Assembly: GCA_041688385.1 (NCBI GenBank)
Contig: JBDNIH010000214.1
Span: 1 to 24,768 of the forward strand
DNA: 24,768 bases
Direction: 5' to 3'
Origin: UBA7662 sp041688385
GTDB lineage: Bacteria > Bacteroidota > Bacteroidia > UBA7662
The notes below the pieces were generated by a model that made no database searches, was not told the origin of the DNA, and saw only the letters and a program-made list of their open reading frames with translations. Made by a program: the position numbers and the translations under genes. Below are positions 1-7,650 of this stretch, piece by piece (positions within the stretch are counted from its first letter, which is position 1; the number at the start of each line of letters is the position of its first letter).

Positions 1-140
1 CGGCCACGGAGATGATGGTGCCGGTGTTCTCGGCCACGGAGATGATGGTGCCGGTGTTCTCGGCCACGGAGATGATGGTGCCGGTGTTCTCGGCCACGGA
101 GATGATGGTGCCGGTGTTCTCGGCCACGGAGATGATGGTG
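1..140 (-). repeat. 30-bp in-frame tandem repeat inside the tape measure gene
   Basis: Four identical 30-bp copies occupy 1-30, 31-60, 61-90 and 91-120, followed by the first 20 bp of a fifth copy at 121-140. Read in the tape measure frame, each unit encodes RTPAPSSPWP. The fifth, diverged unit reads IAPSSPWP. The array continues past the left edge, so the copy number is unknown. Because the unit is a multiple of three, copy-number change would not break the frame. There are no spacers, so this is not a CRISPR. Confidence 0.97.
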
Positions 141-1977
141 CTATTGCCGCCGGGGGCAGGGTTGTAAAATGGCCTCTTGCATTTCGCCCAACCGTCGGTT
201 GCGTGTATCCAGGTCTCAGTCCGGCGCCGAGGGGAGAGGTTGCGCCAGAGCTCAATCTGTTAGCAGCGGCAGTGCCTGGGGCGACGCCGGGTCCGCCAAG
301 ATTTACGCTATTGGCCGTGACGTTCATGACTTGCGTGTTCGTCCCTCCGCCAGGAAGAAAGCCACCCTTGGTCGCTCCCATTTTGGAACCGACGTTGCGC
401 ATCAACATCAGTGGGAATAGGCTGCCCATCATTCCGCCACCAGCGAATTTAGTCATCATCCCAGTCAGTAGCCTGAAAACACTCGTTAGGCCTTCGACCA
501 AATTATTAACAAGTGGAAGAATATCGAAAAAAGCTGATTTCATTTTTTGAGCGAATACGCTTACGGCATTTATTAATATGCCAATTTTTTCTCCAAAACG
601 AAGGACCTCATCTTTATTTTCCACAAGTTCATCGCGCATATTTTTTAGGTTGTCGGCTCCGCCCTGCTTAATCGCTTTCCAGATTGGCCTAAATGCTTCT
701 TCGAGAATTCTCGCACCGTCTATCAACGGTCGCATGCCGTCGGCCATAAGCCTGAATGTGCGGGTCATATTGCTCCACCAGTCCCCCATCCTGCTGAACA
801 TCCCCTGTGATTTTGGAAGATAATCCTGAACCAATCTGACGAAGAAACTGCTTATTTTATCTACCGCAGTTACCATCCCATCAAAGAAATTGCTGCTGCC
901 CCATGCTGATGTAGCCGCGAATAATTTACGAAAGTTAAAAAATAAGATATTCGATATTTTTTGAAATGCTTCTTTTGCTGGTGCCAGAAAAGACTGACCG
1001 AAATCAGCAAACTGACCTTTGACTAAATTCAGAAATGTTTTTACTTGGCCTATCAGGGTGTTATTGACGGCGGCAAATTGTCCCTCTACGCCACCCGCTT
1101 TGGCTAACTCCCCAGAGTCGAGACGTTTCCTGAGCTCATCTTTGGTTTTGATTCCCTTTAGTGCCTTGTTGACTGGGTCATTTATATCTCCCGACTTTGC
1201 GCCAGTTATTTTACGGAAGTCAGTCATGACTTGTTCTAGGGATTTTTTCCTATCAGACATCCCCGCAATTACCGCGCCGACCGCCTCCATGGCCGCTCCA
1301 GGGTCTTGTCCGGCAGAACCAAAATCCATTAAACCCGCAAACATTTTAGTACTGGCGTTTATCTGTGGTGTCGACATGGTTTTCGCCATCACTGCGTAAG
1401 CTTTGTTCAGATTGGCAACCCCAAGTCCGGCAAGGTCAGCGTCCATCTGTAGGTTCCTCATTGCGGCTCTCGCTTGATTTAAACCACTACCAAGTTCGCT
1501 CGCGCCCCGTCCCCTGAAGGCAAACATCGCAGCTTGCTGCTCGCGAATCGCGGCTGCTGCTAAACCAGCAGCAACCGTCAACGCAGCCACGCCAGCTGCC
1601 GCTATTTGCAGTGCTCCGCCCCATGCTTTCGCTAGGAATTGGCCGGTTATGAAAAGAGCATGGACGCCGAGCATCGCAAGGCTCAACAGGCCCATTTCGG
1701 CTATAACGGCCTTTATGCTCTTGCTTAGAAAACCCTTAAGTCCCTTACCAAACATTTGGACACCCTTGTCAACGAAGTCAAAATGTTTTTTGAATTTTCT
1801 AGAAGAACTATTTAAACTCTTGCTTAGTGCATTTTCGTATTTCTGAAGTGCGTTGGTGCGGCCGGAACTGAACCTGCCATCTTCTTCCTTGAGCCTCTTT
1901 AGGGCGCGCCTGTATCGCTCTAGCGTTTTTGTCGGCGCGTAGGTTTCGACCTCTACCTTGATATTCTCAGCAGCCAT
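1..1977 (-). CDS. Tail tape measure protein (partial, C-terminus beyond left edge)
   Basis: The frame is open for all 659 codons from ATG 1977 to the window edge. A GGAG Shine-Dalgarno lies 5 nt before the ATG. The product would set tail length and sit inside the tail tube. Visible parts: a basic helical N-terminus (about residues 15-80), a long hydrophobic Ala/Gly/Leu-rich stretch (about 91-145) typical of tape measures, an extended helical middle, a second hydrophobic/amphipathic part, then a Gly/Pro-rich low-complexity tail from about residue 540. RLSSG occurs at residues 574-578 at this transition, and RTPAPSSPWP is repeated four times at 620-659. The gene lies directly downstream of the frameshifted chaperone pair, the classic position. 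The size, membrane-like segments and position support the call; no catalytic motif is visible. Confidence 0.88.
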   Translation of the reverse strand, partial: MAAENIKVEVETYAPTKTLERYRRALKRLKEEDGRFSSGRTNALQKYENALSKSLNSSSRKFKKHFDFVDKGVQMFGKGLKGFLSKSIKAVIAEMGLLSLAMLGVHALFITGQFLAKAWGGALQIAAAGVAALTVAAGLAAAAIREQQAAMFAFRGRGASELGSGLNQARAAMRNLQMDADLAGLGVANLNKAYAVMAKTMSTPQINASTKMFAGLMDFGSAGQDPGAAMEAVGAVIAGMSDRKKSLEQVMTDFRKITGAKSGDINDPVNKALKGIKTKDELRKRLDSGELAKAGGVEGQFAAVNNTLIGQVKTFLNLVKGQFADFGQSFLAPAKEAFQKISNILFFNFRKLFAATSAWGSSNFFDGMVTAVDKISSFFVRLVQDYLPKSQGMFSRMGDWWSNMTRTFRLMADGMRPLIDGARILEEAFRPIWKAIKQGGADNLKNMRDELVENKDEVLRFGEKIGILINAVSVFAQKMKSAFFDILPLVNNLVEGLTSVFRLLTGMMTKFAGGGMMGSLFPLMLMRNVGSKMGATKGGFLPGGGTNTQVMNVTANSVNLGGPGVAPGTAAANRLSSGATSPLGAGLRPGYTQPTVGRNARGHFTTLPPAAIAPSSPWPRTPAPSSPWPRTPAPSSPWPRTPAPSSPWPRTPAPSSPWP

Positions 1978-2026
1978 TAAATCTCCAATGAATTGTTAGT
2001 TCACGTGAGTGTAAGACTAAAACAGC

Positions 2027-2739
2027 CTATTTCTGGGCCATCTTTCGCTCTTGCTCTTCGCGGTCGTTAGATATAACTTTAGCACACGCCAGCCGTATGA
2101 ACCAATCAGTATCGTCGACGTTTAGTAGCGCTATTGGGTCGGTGCCGAATAATTCGCCAAGACGGGCAGCAGTCTGTATTATGGGGTCTTCAGTTAACTG
2201 GCCGAAGACCCCTTCGTGGGGTCATCTACGTCAACAGTATCTGAATATCCAGCTCTGTCAAGAATTGCCAAAGCCGCAGATTCGACGTGTGGGTCAATAC
2301 CAAAGAAGGCGCGTACACAGTCGGGGATTGGTCGTGTCGTGTCGGTCATTTGCAGCACCGATGAAGACGCGAATGTTAGTTCGTTCCCGTCCTCGTCAAA
2401 CACCTCTATGCCGTCCATAAGAATGCCCTGCGTGGTATGTCCAATCACCATGCAGGCAAACTTTGTGGCGTCAAGTCCATTCCTGGATTCCTCGCCGGCC
2501 TGTTTGCGCCAGTTTCGCATTTGATTCTGGGTAATGTTAGGGCTGACCTTGACGGTCACACCAGGGCGTTCTGGTACTTCAAGGAAAACGGCCGGGCGTT
2601 CAACCTTTTTCGAGATTGTCGCTCGTAGTCGTTCTAGGGTTGTCTCTTCTTTGCCAGAACTGGCAGCTTTTGTCACTTTTGACTTTGCTGTCTGAGTGGA
2701 TGTGTCGTCTGCCGAATATAGTGCGTCGTCTGTTGTCAT
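2027..2739 (-). CDS. Tail assembly chaperone, -1 frameshift product (gpGT-like)
   Basis: In the -1 frame an open stretch begins just after TGA 2222-2224 and runs to TAG 2027-2029, passing the stop of the first chaperone frame. It adds about 60 residues beginning GVFGQLTEDP and ending KMAQK, with an acidic helical middle and a Trp/Arg/Asp/Glu-rich end like the T domains of other phages. It has no start codon of its own in a useful place, so it is best explained as a translational extension giving a roughly 240-residue fusion. The shift must occur between 2197 and 2221, where two four-base homopolymers and a 9-bp stem are found. Known biology: the long form usually bridges the tape measure and the tail tube protein. 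Confidence 0.75.
2183..2221 (-). promoter_or_regulatory. Programmed -1 frameshift signal: slip runs plus stem-loop
   Basis: On the minus strand CCCC (2221-2218) and GGGG (2212-2209) each place a zero-frame codon (CCC or GGG) after an identical base, so tRNA can re-pair one base back. GGGGTCTTC (2212-2204) is perfectly complementary to GAAGACCCC (2191-2183) with a 12-nt loop, giving a 9-bp stem starting 5 nt after the CCC codon. A competing 6-bp hairpin, GACCCC with GGGGTC, spans 2223-2207. The overlap between the two frames is only about 27 nt, which confines the slip to this site. Confidence 0.68.
2194..2739 (-). CDS. Tail assembly chaperone (gpG-like, unshifted product)
   Basis: A 181-residue acidic protein encoded immediately upstream of the tape measure gene, where contractile and long-tailed phages keep the chaperone that binds the tape measure during tail assembly. 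The N-terminal 35 residues are polar and Ser/Thr/Lys-rich. The middle contains a VPERPGVTVKVSPNITQNQM segment, and the C-terminus is acidic. I chose ATG 2739 over a TTG at 2748 that would add three residues; the Shine-Dalgarno is weak for both. The frame closes at TAA 2194-2196, just after a slippery, strongly structured region that leads into a 60-codon -1 frame. I recognise the family from position and the frameshift arrangement rather than from a strong sequence motif. Confidence 0.72.
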   Translation of the reverse strand: MTTDDALYSADDTSTQTAKSKVTKAASSGKEETTLERLRATISKKVERPAVFLEVPERPGVTVKVSPNITQNQMRNWRKQAGEESRNGLDATKFACMVIGHTTQGILMDGIEVFDEDGNELTFASSSVLQMTDTTRPIPDCVRAFFGIDPHVESAALAILDRAGYSDTVDVDDPTKGSSAS

Positions 2740-2812
2740 GAGGCTCAAACTAGCACATCAAAACTTTCCCTGGCGCAACTACTAATCGGTGTTAATAGAT
2801 ACCACTAAAAGA

Positions 2813-3298
2813 TTAAGTTGTGGTTGCTCCGGATTGTACATCGCCGATAGCGAATGTTAGCGAGAATGTCGCCGGTGCACCAGAAGATGAATCGCCATCT
2901 GGCTCCGTGATTCCGACCAAAAGGGCCCCATAGTAAACTCTGTCGGTACCTGGTTCTTTTAGGTCGCAGTCATAAATCGCTACTGTAATGTCATACGTAG
3001 CACGACCAACAAGTGGGCGGAGTTTTGCAATCTTCTCCATGATTCCCGTGTTCAGGTCGCTCTGGCGGTCATCGTTGTCGTAGTGACCAGTGACCGTTAT
3101 GTCGCCGATTTCAGCTGGAGCACACAGAACTGTCGGACGGAGTGACCTGCCTTCGTAGATTTTTTCTACGGAAGCCGTAATTTCGCCGCCAGATACCTGT
3201 GGGAAATAATAGCCGGTCCACTTTGGGCTTGTCGAACCAGTAACCGGTGCGATAGTCGCGAGAACTTGTCTCTGAGCTGTTTTTGTATATGCTGGCAT
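2813..3298 (-). CDS. Tail tube protein (contractile tail)
   Basis: A 161-residue protein encoded directly downstream of the tail sheath, the conserved sheath-tube order of contractile tails. It would form the inner tube of stacked hexameric rings through which DNA passes. The sequence is rich in beta-strand-like alternating segments (for example ITASVEKIYEGRSLRP, DITVTGHYDND, ATYDITVAIYD, ATFSLTFAIGDV), as expected for a tube beta-barrel, with no long helices except around MEKIAKLRPL. GGAGG lies 8 nt before ATG 3298, one of the best ribosome sites in the window, fitting a protein needed in many copies. Function is called from position, size and fold-like pattern. Confidence 0.82.
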   Translation of the reverse strand: MPAYTKTAQRQVLATIAPVTGSTSPKWTGYYFPQVSGGEITASVEKIYEGRSLRPTVLCAPAEIGDITVTGHYDNDDRQSDLNTGIMEKIAKLRPLVGRATYDITVAIYDCDLKEPGTDRVYYGALLVGITEPDGDSSSGAPATFSLTFAIGDVQSGATTT

Positions 3299-3312
3299 GT
3301 TTTATTCCTCCG

Positions 3313-4788
3313 TTATACGACGGATGTCGTAAGGTTGGATTTGACGATTTCTACATCGATTTTGTCGCCAATGCTACTGACGCGCATACCGACCTTGGCC
3401 TTGACCGTTCCGCCAGCCAGCTGTGAGTTCGGATTCAACGCAGCATCACATCTAACCGTGAAACCGTTGTCTACTTTTGAACCGTCAGCCGCAAAGAGCT
3501 GGAATAGAGCGCCAGCGTCGCGTAGCGGAGCCAGGATTGCGATTAACCGAGCCGATATGGCGCTGAAAATCGTATTACGTCCATCGAGCGGGCTGAACAC
3601 CAAGTCCTCAAGGGATACAGCGGCAGCCAGTACAACCTGGTTGACGACGTCCTGTGCGGTGTAGTAACGGAAGTTGGATGTGTCTGCCGAGCATGAACGG
3701 GCACCATAAATACGAATCGTATTTTGGATGATTCTAATTGCGTTGACGGAGCCGTCATCAAGTATGTCGCCATTTGCGCGACCGATGTCTTCGACTACGC
3801 CGGTAACAAATCTGGCAACCGAAACGAGACCGGCGGCCGGCAAATGTGCACCAGTCTGATTGATGGCCACTGCTCGTTTTGCGGCTACATATCCGTCTGG
3901 CGGAATAACCCGTGAGACGCCGTCAACGGTCGTTGGTACTTCAATCCATGGATAGAACATCGCTGCGTGCTCGGCGTTGGCGACTGCCTGTACGGCGAGA
4001 GCGGATGCCAGTATCGCGGACTGTGATGCCGCCTGCACGCCGTGCAAAATGGCTATTCTACTGAAGTCATTGGCGTGCTGAACAAGTGCCGCTATCATCG
4101 CTGCGGACTCTAGTTCCGGACACGCCACAGCGCCGGAACCGAGGCTGTCGAGGAAAACCGTTAGACCGGTTAGCAAGGCGGCAGGGATGCCGGCGGCGTC
4201 TTCATCTGCCGCGACCGTCCCTGTCAGCACCGCGTACAGGGCTGTGGCGGCGAGGACGATAGGTCTTGTCCCGTCGTCGAGAACTACGCTAGCGATTACT
4301 AGCTTGGAGGCGATAGCGCTTGAATTGATTCGGCCAACGGCCTGAGTGACGGTAGTGACCGACCCTGTCGTATAAACGAGTACGGCATTGTTAAGGATGT
4401 TGACTATGAACGTGCCTGCCGCCGGATGAGTCACGCTTACGGTGATGTCGCTCGCGAAAACGCCAGGACCATTGGCCGTGACTCTCATTACTTCAACTGC
4501 CGCATTCATGAGTGCGTGTTTCCCTGTTGTCGCACTCGCTCCGACAACACGACCGACGTAACACTGCGTGCCACCCTCTTCGAAGAATGTTTCAACAGTT
4601 GGGTGCAGATTGGCGCCTGATTTGAAGCCGCCGAATCGTGCAACGAAATCGGCCAAGCTTGTTACAAGTACGGCCGCATTTGATGGGCCCATCGAGGCTG
4701 AACCGAGGAAGAACGCCTGCGAATTTTGCCGCGTCGTCGCCGCAGACGGGCCTGTTCTTACCGCTGTTGTTATTGATAATCCGGGCAT
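3313..4788 (-). CDS. Tail sheath protein
   Basis: A 491-residue contractile tail sheath subunit that polymerises around the tube and contracts on infection. The N-terminus has the family features GSASMGPSNAAVLVTSLADF and a FGG...TVETFFEEGGTQCYVGRVVG segment (about residues 50-85). The C-terminal third carries the conserved sheath core: RYYTAQDVVNQVVLAAA, DGRNTIFSAISARLIAILAPL and NPNSQLAGGTVKAKVGMRV. The middle is more variable. AGGAG lies 6 nt before ATG 4788. A 128-bp gap upstream (4789-4916) is unusually long for this cluster and contains TACAAT (minus strand, 4848-4843) that could be a -10 element, but I see no matching -35. Length fits the family. Confidence 0.95.
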   Translation of the reverse strand: MPGLSITTAVRTGPSAATTRQNSQAFFLGSASMGPSNAAVLVTSLADFVARFGGFKSGANLHPTVETFFEEGGTQCYVGRVVGASATTGKHALMNAAVEVMRVTANGPGVFASDITVSVTHPAAGTFIVNILNNAVLVYTTGSVTTVTQAVGRINSSAIASKLVIASVVLDDGTRPIVLAATALYAVLTGTVAADEDAAGIPAALLTGLTVFLDSLGSGAVACPELESAAMIAALVQHANDFSRIAILHGVQAASQSAILASALAVQAVANAEHAAMFYPWIEVPTTVDGVSRVIPPDGYVAAKRAVAINQTGAHLPAAGLVSVARFVTGVVEDIGRANGDILDDGSVNAIRIIQNTIRIYGARSCSADTSNFRYYTAQDVVNQVVLAAAVSLEDLVFSPLDGRNTIFSAISARLIAILAPLRDAGALFQLFAADGSKVDNGFTVRCDAALNPNSQLAGGTVKAKVGMRVSSIGDKIDVEIVKSNLTTSVV

Positions 4789-4916
4789 TGGAAACTCCTG
4801 TTGCTTGTTTTTCGGGGGATTCTTTCCCGTCTGACTACGTCTATTGTACTGATGTTAGACACTTCCCTAGTGCAACTGTTAGAAAAAATTGCCGTCAAGA
4901 GATTTATCACTATATA

Positions 4917-5531
4917 TTACGGAGCGGTCAGTGTTGGCAGTGCCTCGTCGGCGCCGGATGTTTGTATTGTCAAAATTGTCTCAGCCAATGTTCCGATAAT
5001 CTCACGCATGACAACCTCGTCCATGCTCAGGGTGTACGAGACGTATGCGCCGCTTAGGTACCGGTCCCCCTTTACAAGGGTCAGGTCGGAGAATTCCTCT
5101 CGCATGCCTGATTCGTCAATCACCAGCCTGAACGATTCACGGCTATTTTCGTCATATGCCCTTAGGCATGGGTAGTCGAGTAGCGCCGAACGGACCACAG
5201 TCGTCAGTCTGTCTCTCATGATTGTAGTCTCTTCCGCGCCGTCGGCTTTGGCCCATATATAGGTCCGCATGGAGTATTCGACCCTATAAAGGGGATTGCT
5301 CATGTCGTAGCCGATTCTTTCAAGTTTATTCGTTGAAACAACGATAGTTATAATTGTCGGCCAATGGTCGAGTACCAGCGGCTCGTATACTACGAATTTT
5401 GTAGGAGTGGGCAAAATGGCGTCATCCACTTCCCAGCCGTTCCTGTAAGAAACGAGCCTCGTGGGTAGGTCGTTCTTCAGGTAATCGTTTACGTACGCTT
5501 TTGCAAATTGCGCGCCATTCATCAGTTCCAT
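4917..5531 (-). CDS. Neck/tail terminator-like protein
   Basis: A 204-residue protein between the gpS-like completion gene and the sheath gene, where contractile phages usually keep a tail terminator or neck subunit that caps the tube and sheath. I start it at ATG 5531, which overlaps the upstream stop as TGATG and has GGAG 7 nt before it; an in-frame ATG at 5564 would overlap the upstream gene by 34 nt. The sequence has a mixed alpha/beta look: a helical start (MELMNGAQFAKAYVNDYLKN), a strand pair around FVVYEPLVLDHWPTIITIVV, then YRVEYSMRTYIWAKA and a final helix. No motif identifies it firmly; the role is inferred from position. Confidence 0.6.
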   Translation of the reverse strand: MELMNGAQFAKAYVNDYLKNDLPTRLVSYRNGWEVDDAILPTPTKFVVYEPLVLDHWPTIITIVVSTNKLERIGYDMSNPLYRVEYSMRTYIWAKADGAEETTIMRDRLTTVVRSALLDYPCLRAYDENSRESFRLVIDESGMREEFSDLTLVKGDRYLSGAYVSYTLSMDEVVMREIIGTLAETILTIQTSGADEALPTLTAP

Positions 5532-6001
5532 CAGATAGCTCCGTGGACTATGTACTTTTTGCATTTCTCAGCCAGGTCGCGCTCGAATCCGGCTGGCGTA
5601 AAAACTATTTGACGCTTCGGCATATTAATCGTGCCGTATTGGTGAAATTTTGCGTACTTAACGTCGGTGCCGTAAGTCGCTCGTTGTTTTTCAATGACAT
5701 TTGCCCCCGACGAGTTTAGGTCCACCAGACTCCTGAACAGAGTTCCCGTATTAATCATTGCCGGTGCGCCGGGGTAGTGAACAACTTTCCATGCGTGCGT
5801 TCTTGGGGACAGTGGCCTCCAGCCGCCGGAGGGCAGACCATTGGCCGTGAAATTCTCAGCGTTTGCTAATTGTAGACGTTCTTTCGCATATAGGAACAGC
5901 GGCCGAAAATCTTCCATCCGGTCCCTGACGTCATCTAGCTTATCAATGACGTCGTCGATATCTATTTTAACGCGGACCCTAACCCCGCCCCCGGCGCTCA
6001 C
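5531..6001 (-). CDS. Virion morphogenesis / tail completion protein (P2 gpS / Mu gpG-like)
   Basis: A 156-residue protein with the hallmarks of the phage tail-completion family: a helical N-terminus (IDDVIDKLDDVRDRMEDF), the LPSGGWRPLSPRT segment around residues 56-68, PAMINTGTLFRSL, and GTDVKYAKFHQYGTINMPKRQ near the C-terminus, matching the family pattern of a Ser-Pro-Gly-Trp segment, a 'NTG.L..S' segment and 'YA.fHQyG'. It starts with GTG at 6001, overlapping the TAG of the upstream gene as TAGTG, so translation is probably coupled. Known relatives act at head-tail joining. The location between the connector and the putative terminator agrees. Confidence 0.82.
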   Translation of the reverse strand: MSAGGGVRVRVKIDIDDVIDKLDDVRDRMEDFRPLFLYAKERLQLANAENFTANGLPSGGWRPLSPRTHAWKVVHYPGAPAMINTGTLFRSLVDLNSSGANVIEKQRATYGTDVKYAKFHQYGTINMPKRQIVFTPAGFERDLAEKCKKYIVHGAI

Positions 6002-6639
6002 TAGATTCTCACCCGCCTATACCTTCTTACTGCCGATAATTCTTTTTCCATAAAACCCGTTTCAAGTGGCGCCACTTCTCTCGTTGTCAAGTCCTTTAGG
6101 CCGACCACGTCGTCGTGCATATTCTGCATTTCCCTGGTCGCCGCGCGCAAAATCATTAATTTGAACATTGGAATTCCGCCACCGATTAAGCCTGCCGTGT
6201 ACGTGATAGTAACTACGTCGCGAGCGTAACCATAAAAATAATCGATACCGTATGACAGCTGCTGGTAATCCACCTCATTCACGAGGGTCCGAATCGGGCC
6301 ATTGATTGGTTTCACGGTGACCCCCTCTATCGAGATGACCGGAGTGTTATTGAGATATATCGTTTGCGGAGGCGTTGACCATGAGACCGCACCCACTGGA
6401 GAGTTGTCGCTATTCTGGTAGTCCGTACTGCCAACCGACAAAAAGGAAGAAGTCGGCATGCCGGTGTACCCAGAATCTATAGTGTGTGACTCCACGAACT
6501 CCGTAGATTCCAGCGGTCTTCTCAGGTAAGCCTCTAGTTCACTTTGAAGGCCAGCGATGACCATGTCCGCGGCGTCCTGTTGTCGTAGCGAAAACGTAAC
6601 ATCCATATAGCTAACTAGGTCGGCGCGTGTTACCAACAT
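6001..6639 (-). CDS. Head-tail connector / head completion protein
   Basis: A 212-residue protein resembling gp6/gp15-type adaptors that attach below the portal. It starts MLVTRADLVSYMDVTF with a helical segment containing AADMVIAGLQSELEAYLRRPLE, typical of these adaptors ('ADL..Y......A..AI..A...IE.YLgRp'). A strand-rich central part (TIYLNNTPVISIEGVTV) and a YGYARDVVTITYTAG segment follow, then a C-terminal helix (FKLMILRAATREMQNM) ending in a basic RRYRRVRI tail. It overlaps the next gene by one base. Translation starts at ATG 6639 with only a weak purine-rich leader. The family assignment rests on pattern and neck-module context. Confidence 0.78.
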   Translation of the reverse strand: MLVTRADLVSYMDVTFSLRQQDAADMVIAGLQSELEAYLRRPLESTEFVESHTIDSGYTGMPTSSFLSVGSTDYQNSDNSPVGAVSWSTPPQTIYLNNTPVISIEGVTVKPINGPIRTLVNEVDYQQLSYGIDYFYGYARDVVTITYTAGLIGGGIPMFKLMILRAATREMQNMHDDVVGLKDLTTREVAPLETGFMEKELSAVRRYRRVRI

Positions 6640-6642
6640 CGC

Positions 6643-7074
6643 TTACTTCTTTTTTCTTGTTCGTTTTGCCGGCGCGGCGGCCGCTTTCCGTGCCTTCGTC
6701 TTGGCTTTACGGGCTTTGGCGGCTTTATTCTTTTTAGTGACAGATGCCCTTTTCGCCTTCGCTGCCTTCTTATCAAAATTGAGCTTCTCTAACCCCTTCT
6801 GTTCACGCGTCTCCACCAAGCGACCCTTGGAGTCTCTGCCGAGTCTGCTTCTTGACTTTCTCGGGTCTCGGTCATTGCCGAAAAGCGCGAGCTGGCGGGC
6901 AACCTTTCTGTCTGAAAAGTTGTCTGATATTGATTTACGGATGCGCTTTAACTCGGCAGTTTTCCGTTGACTTAAACTGCCAGCCTTCTTCATTTCTCGC
7001 TTTAGACCGCGCTCCTTGGTCAGCAATGAATCGGCCAATTCTGGCATCCCCGGCGAATATCTGACTGTGGGCAT
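6643..7074 (-). CDS. Lys/Arg-rich basic protein, paralogue 1 (histone H1-like tail)
   Basis: A 143-residue, extremely basic protein. Residues 1-60 (MPTVRYSPGMPELADSLLTK onward) align by eye with the start of the neighbouring gene at 7102-7611. The C-terminal 50 residues are almost only Lys, Ala and Arg (for example AAKAKRASVTKKNKAAKARK and a final KRTRKKK), resembling histone H1 or AlgP-type tails. No catalytic motif is visible. AGGA precedes ATG 7074. The tail suggests nucleic-acid binding, and the position next to the neck genes would fit a virion or packaging-associated DNA-binding protein, but that is inference. Confidence 0.75.
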   Translation of the reverse strand: MPTVRYSPGMPELADSLLTKERGLKREMKKAGSLSQRKTAELKRIRKSISDNFSDRKVARQLALFGNDRDPRKSRSRLGRDSKGRLVETREQKGLEKLNFDKKAAKAKRASVTKKNKAAKARKAKTKARKAAAAPAKRTRKKK

Positions 7075-7101
7075 AATGGTCCTTTATCTATTCAATGAAA
7101 A

Positions 7102-7611
7102 TTATTTAGCGGCTGATTTTCGTGCAGCATAGGCCTTGCGACGACGCAGGTTTTTTGCATCTACTTGACGCTTCTTTGCTGCCGCGGCAGCTTTTGAGCC
7201 AGCTTTGGGCTTGGCCTTGCTGCGTCCGGCTTTTAGTAGCTCTGCATTCGTCATACGGGCAATCTCTTCCCGTGTTCGGCCGGTTTTCAAAAGCCGCTTT
7301 GCTTCCAGTTCTGCGGCTCGCGCTCTGGAGCCCCCGATTAAATCTCTTCCCTTGAATCTAACGCCACCAATCTTTTTTGACTTTCTTGTGTCGGAATATC
7401 CTTTTCTTCGGACGGATTCCCGTGCGTATTCCCTTAGATTCGCCCTGTTTCCAAATCCGGCCTTTATTGCCGCATCTATATCCTTCAGACGTCCTGTATC
7501 GGTGCGGTTTAATTTTCCGAGTTTTTTACGCTGTTTTACCAAGCGCTGCTGTTGGCGCAGCAAGTTATCCGCATCATCAGTTATATCTGGCCCGTATCTG
7601 AGCTGTGGCAT
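7102..7611 (-). CDS. Lys/Arg-rich basic protein, paralogue 2
   Basis: A 169-residue basic protein. Its N-terminus (MPQLRYGPDITDDADNLLRQ) matches that of the next gene at the pattern MPxxRYxPxxxxxADxLL, followed in both by a basic helix (LVKQRKKLGKLN here, LKREMKKAGSLS there) and a similar K/R-rich helix. Residues 80-125 add a GGVRFKGRDLIGG segment and a helical TREEIARMTNAELLKAGR segment absent from paralogue 1. The C-terminus is Ala/Lys/Arg-rich. GGAG lies 9 nt before ATG 7611. The two genes look like a tandem duplication that diverged in length. The function is unknown; DNA condensation or packaging is possible. Confidence 0.75.
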   Translation of the reverse strand: MPQLRYGPDITDDADNLLRQQQRLVKQRKKLGKLNRTDTGRLKDIDAAIKAGFGNRANLREYARESVRRKGYSDTRKSKKIGGVRFKGRDLIGGSRARAAELEAKRLLKTGRTREEIARMTNAELLKAGRSKAKPKAGSKAAAAAKKRQVDAKNLRRRKAYAARKSAAK

Positions 7612-7650
7612 GGTGTATCTCCGGCGTCGTCGCTAGATAAATAGTACCAC

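Noticed and set aside
1..140. Repeat array as a CRISPR
   Set aside because: Units abut directly with no spacers and are in frame with the tape measure gene.
169..1846. Several plus-strand frames opposite the tape measure gene
   Set aside because: They are short, lack recognisable motifs and lie over a continuous minus-strand frame with typical tape measure composition.
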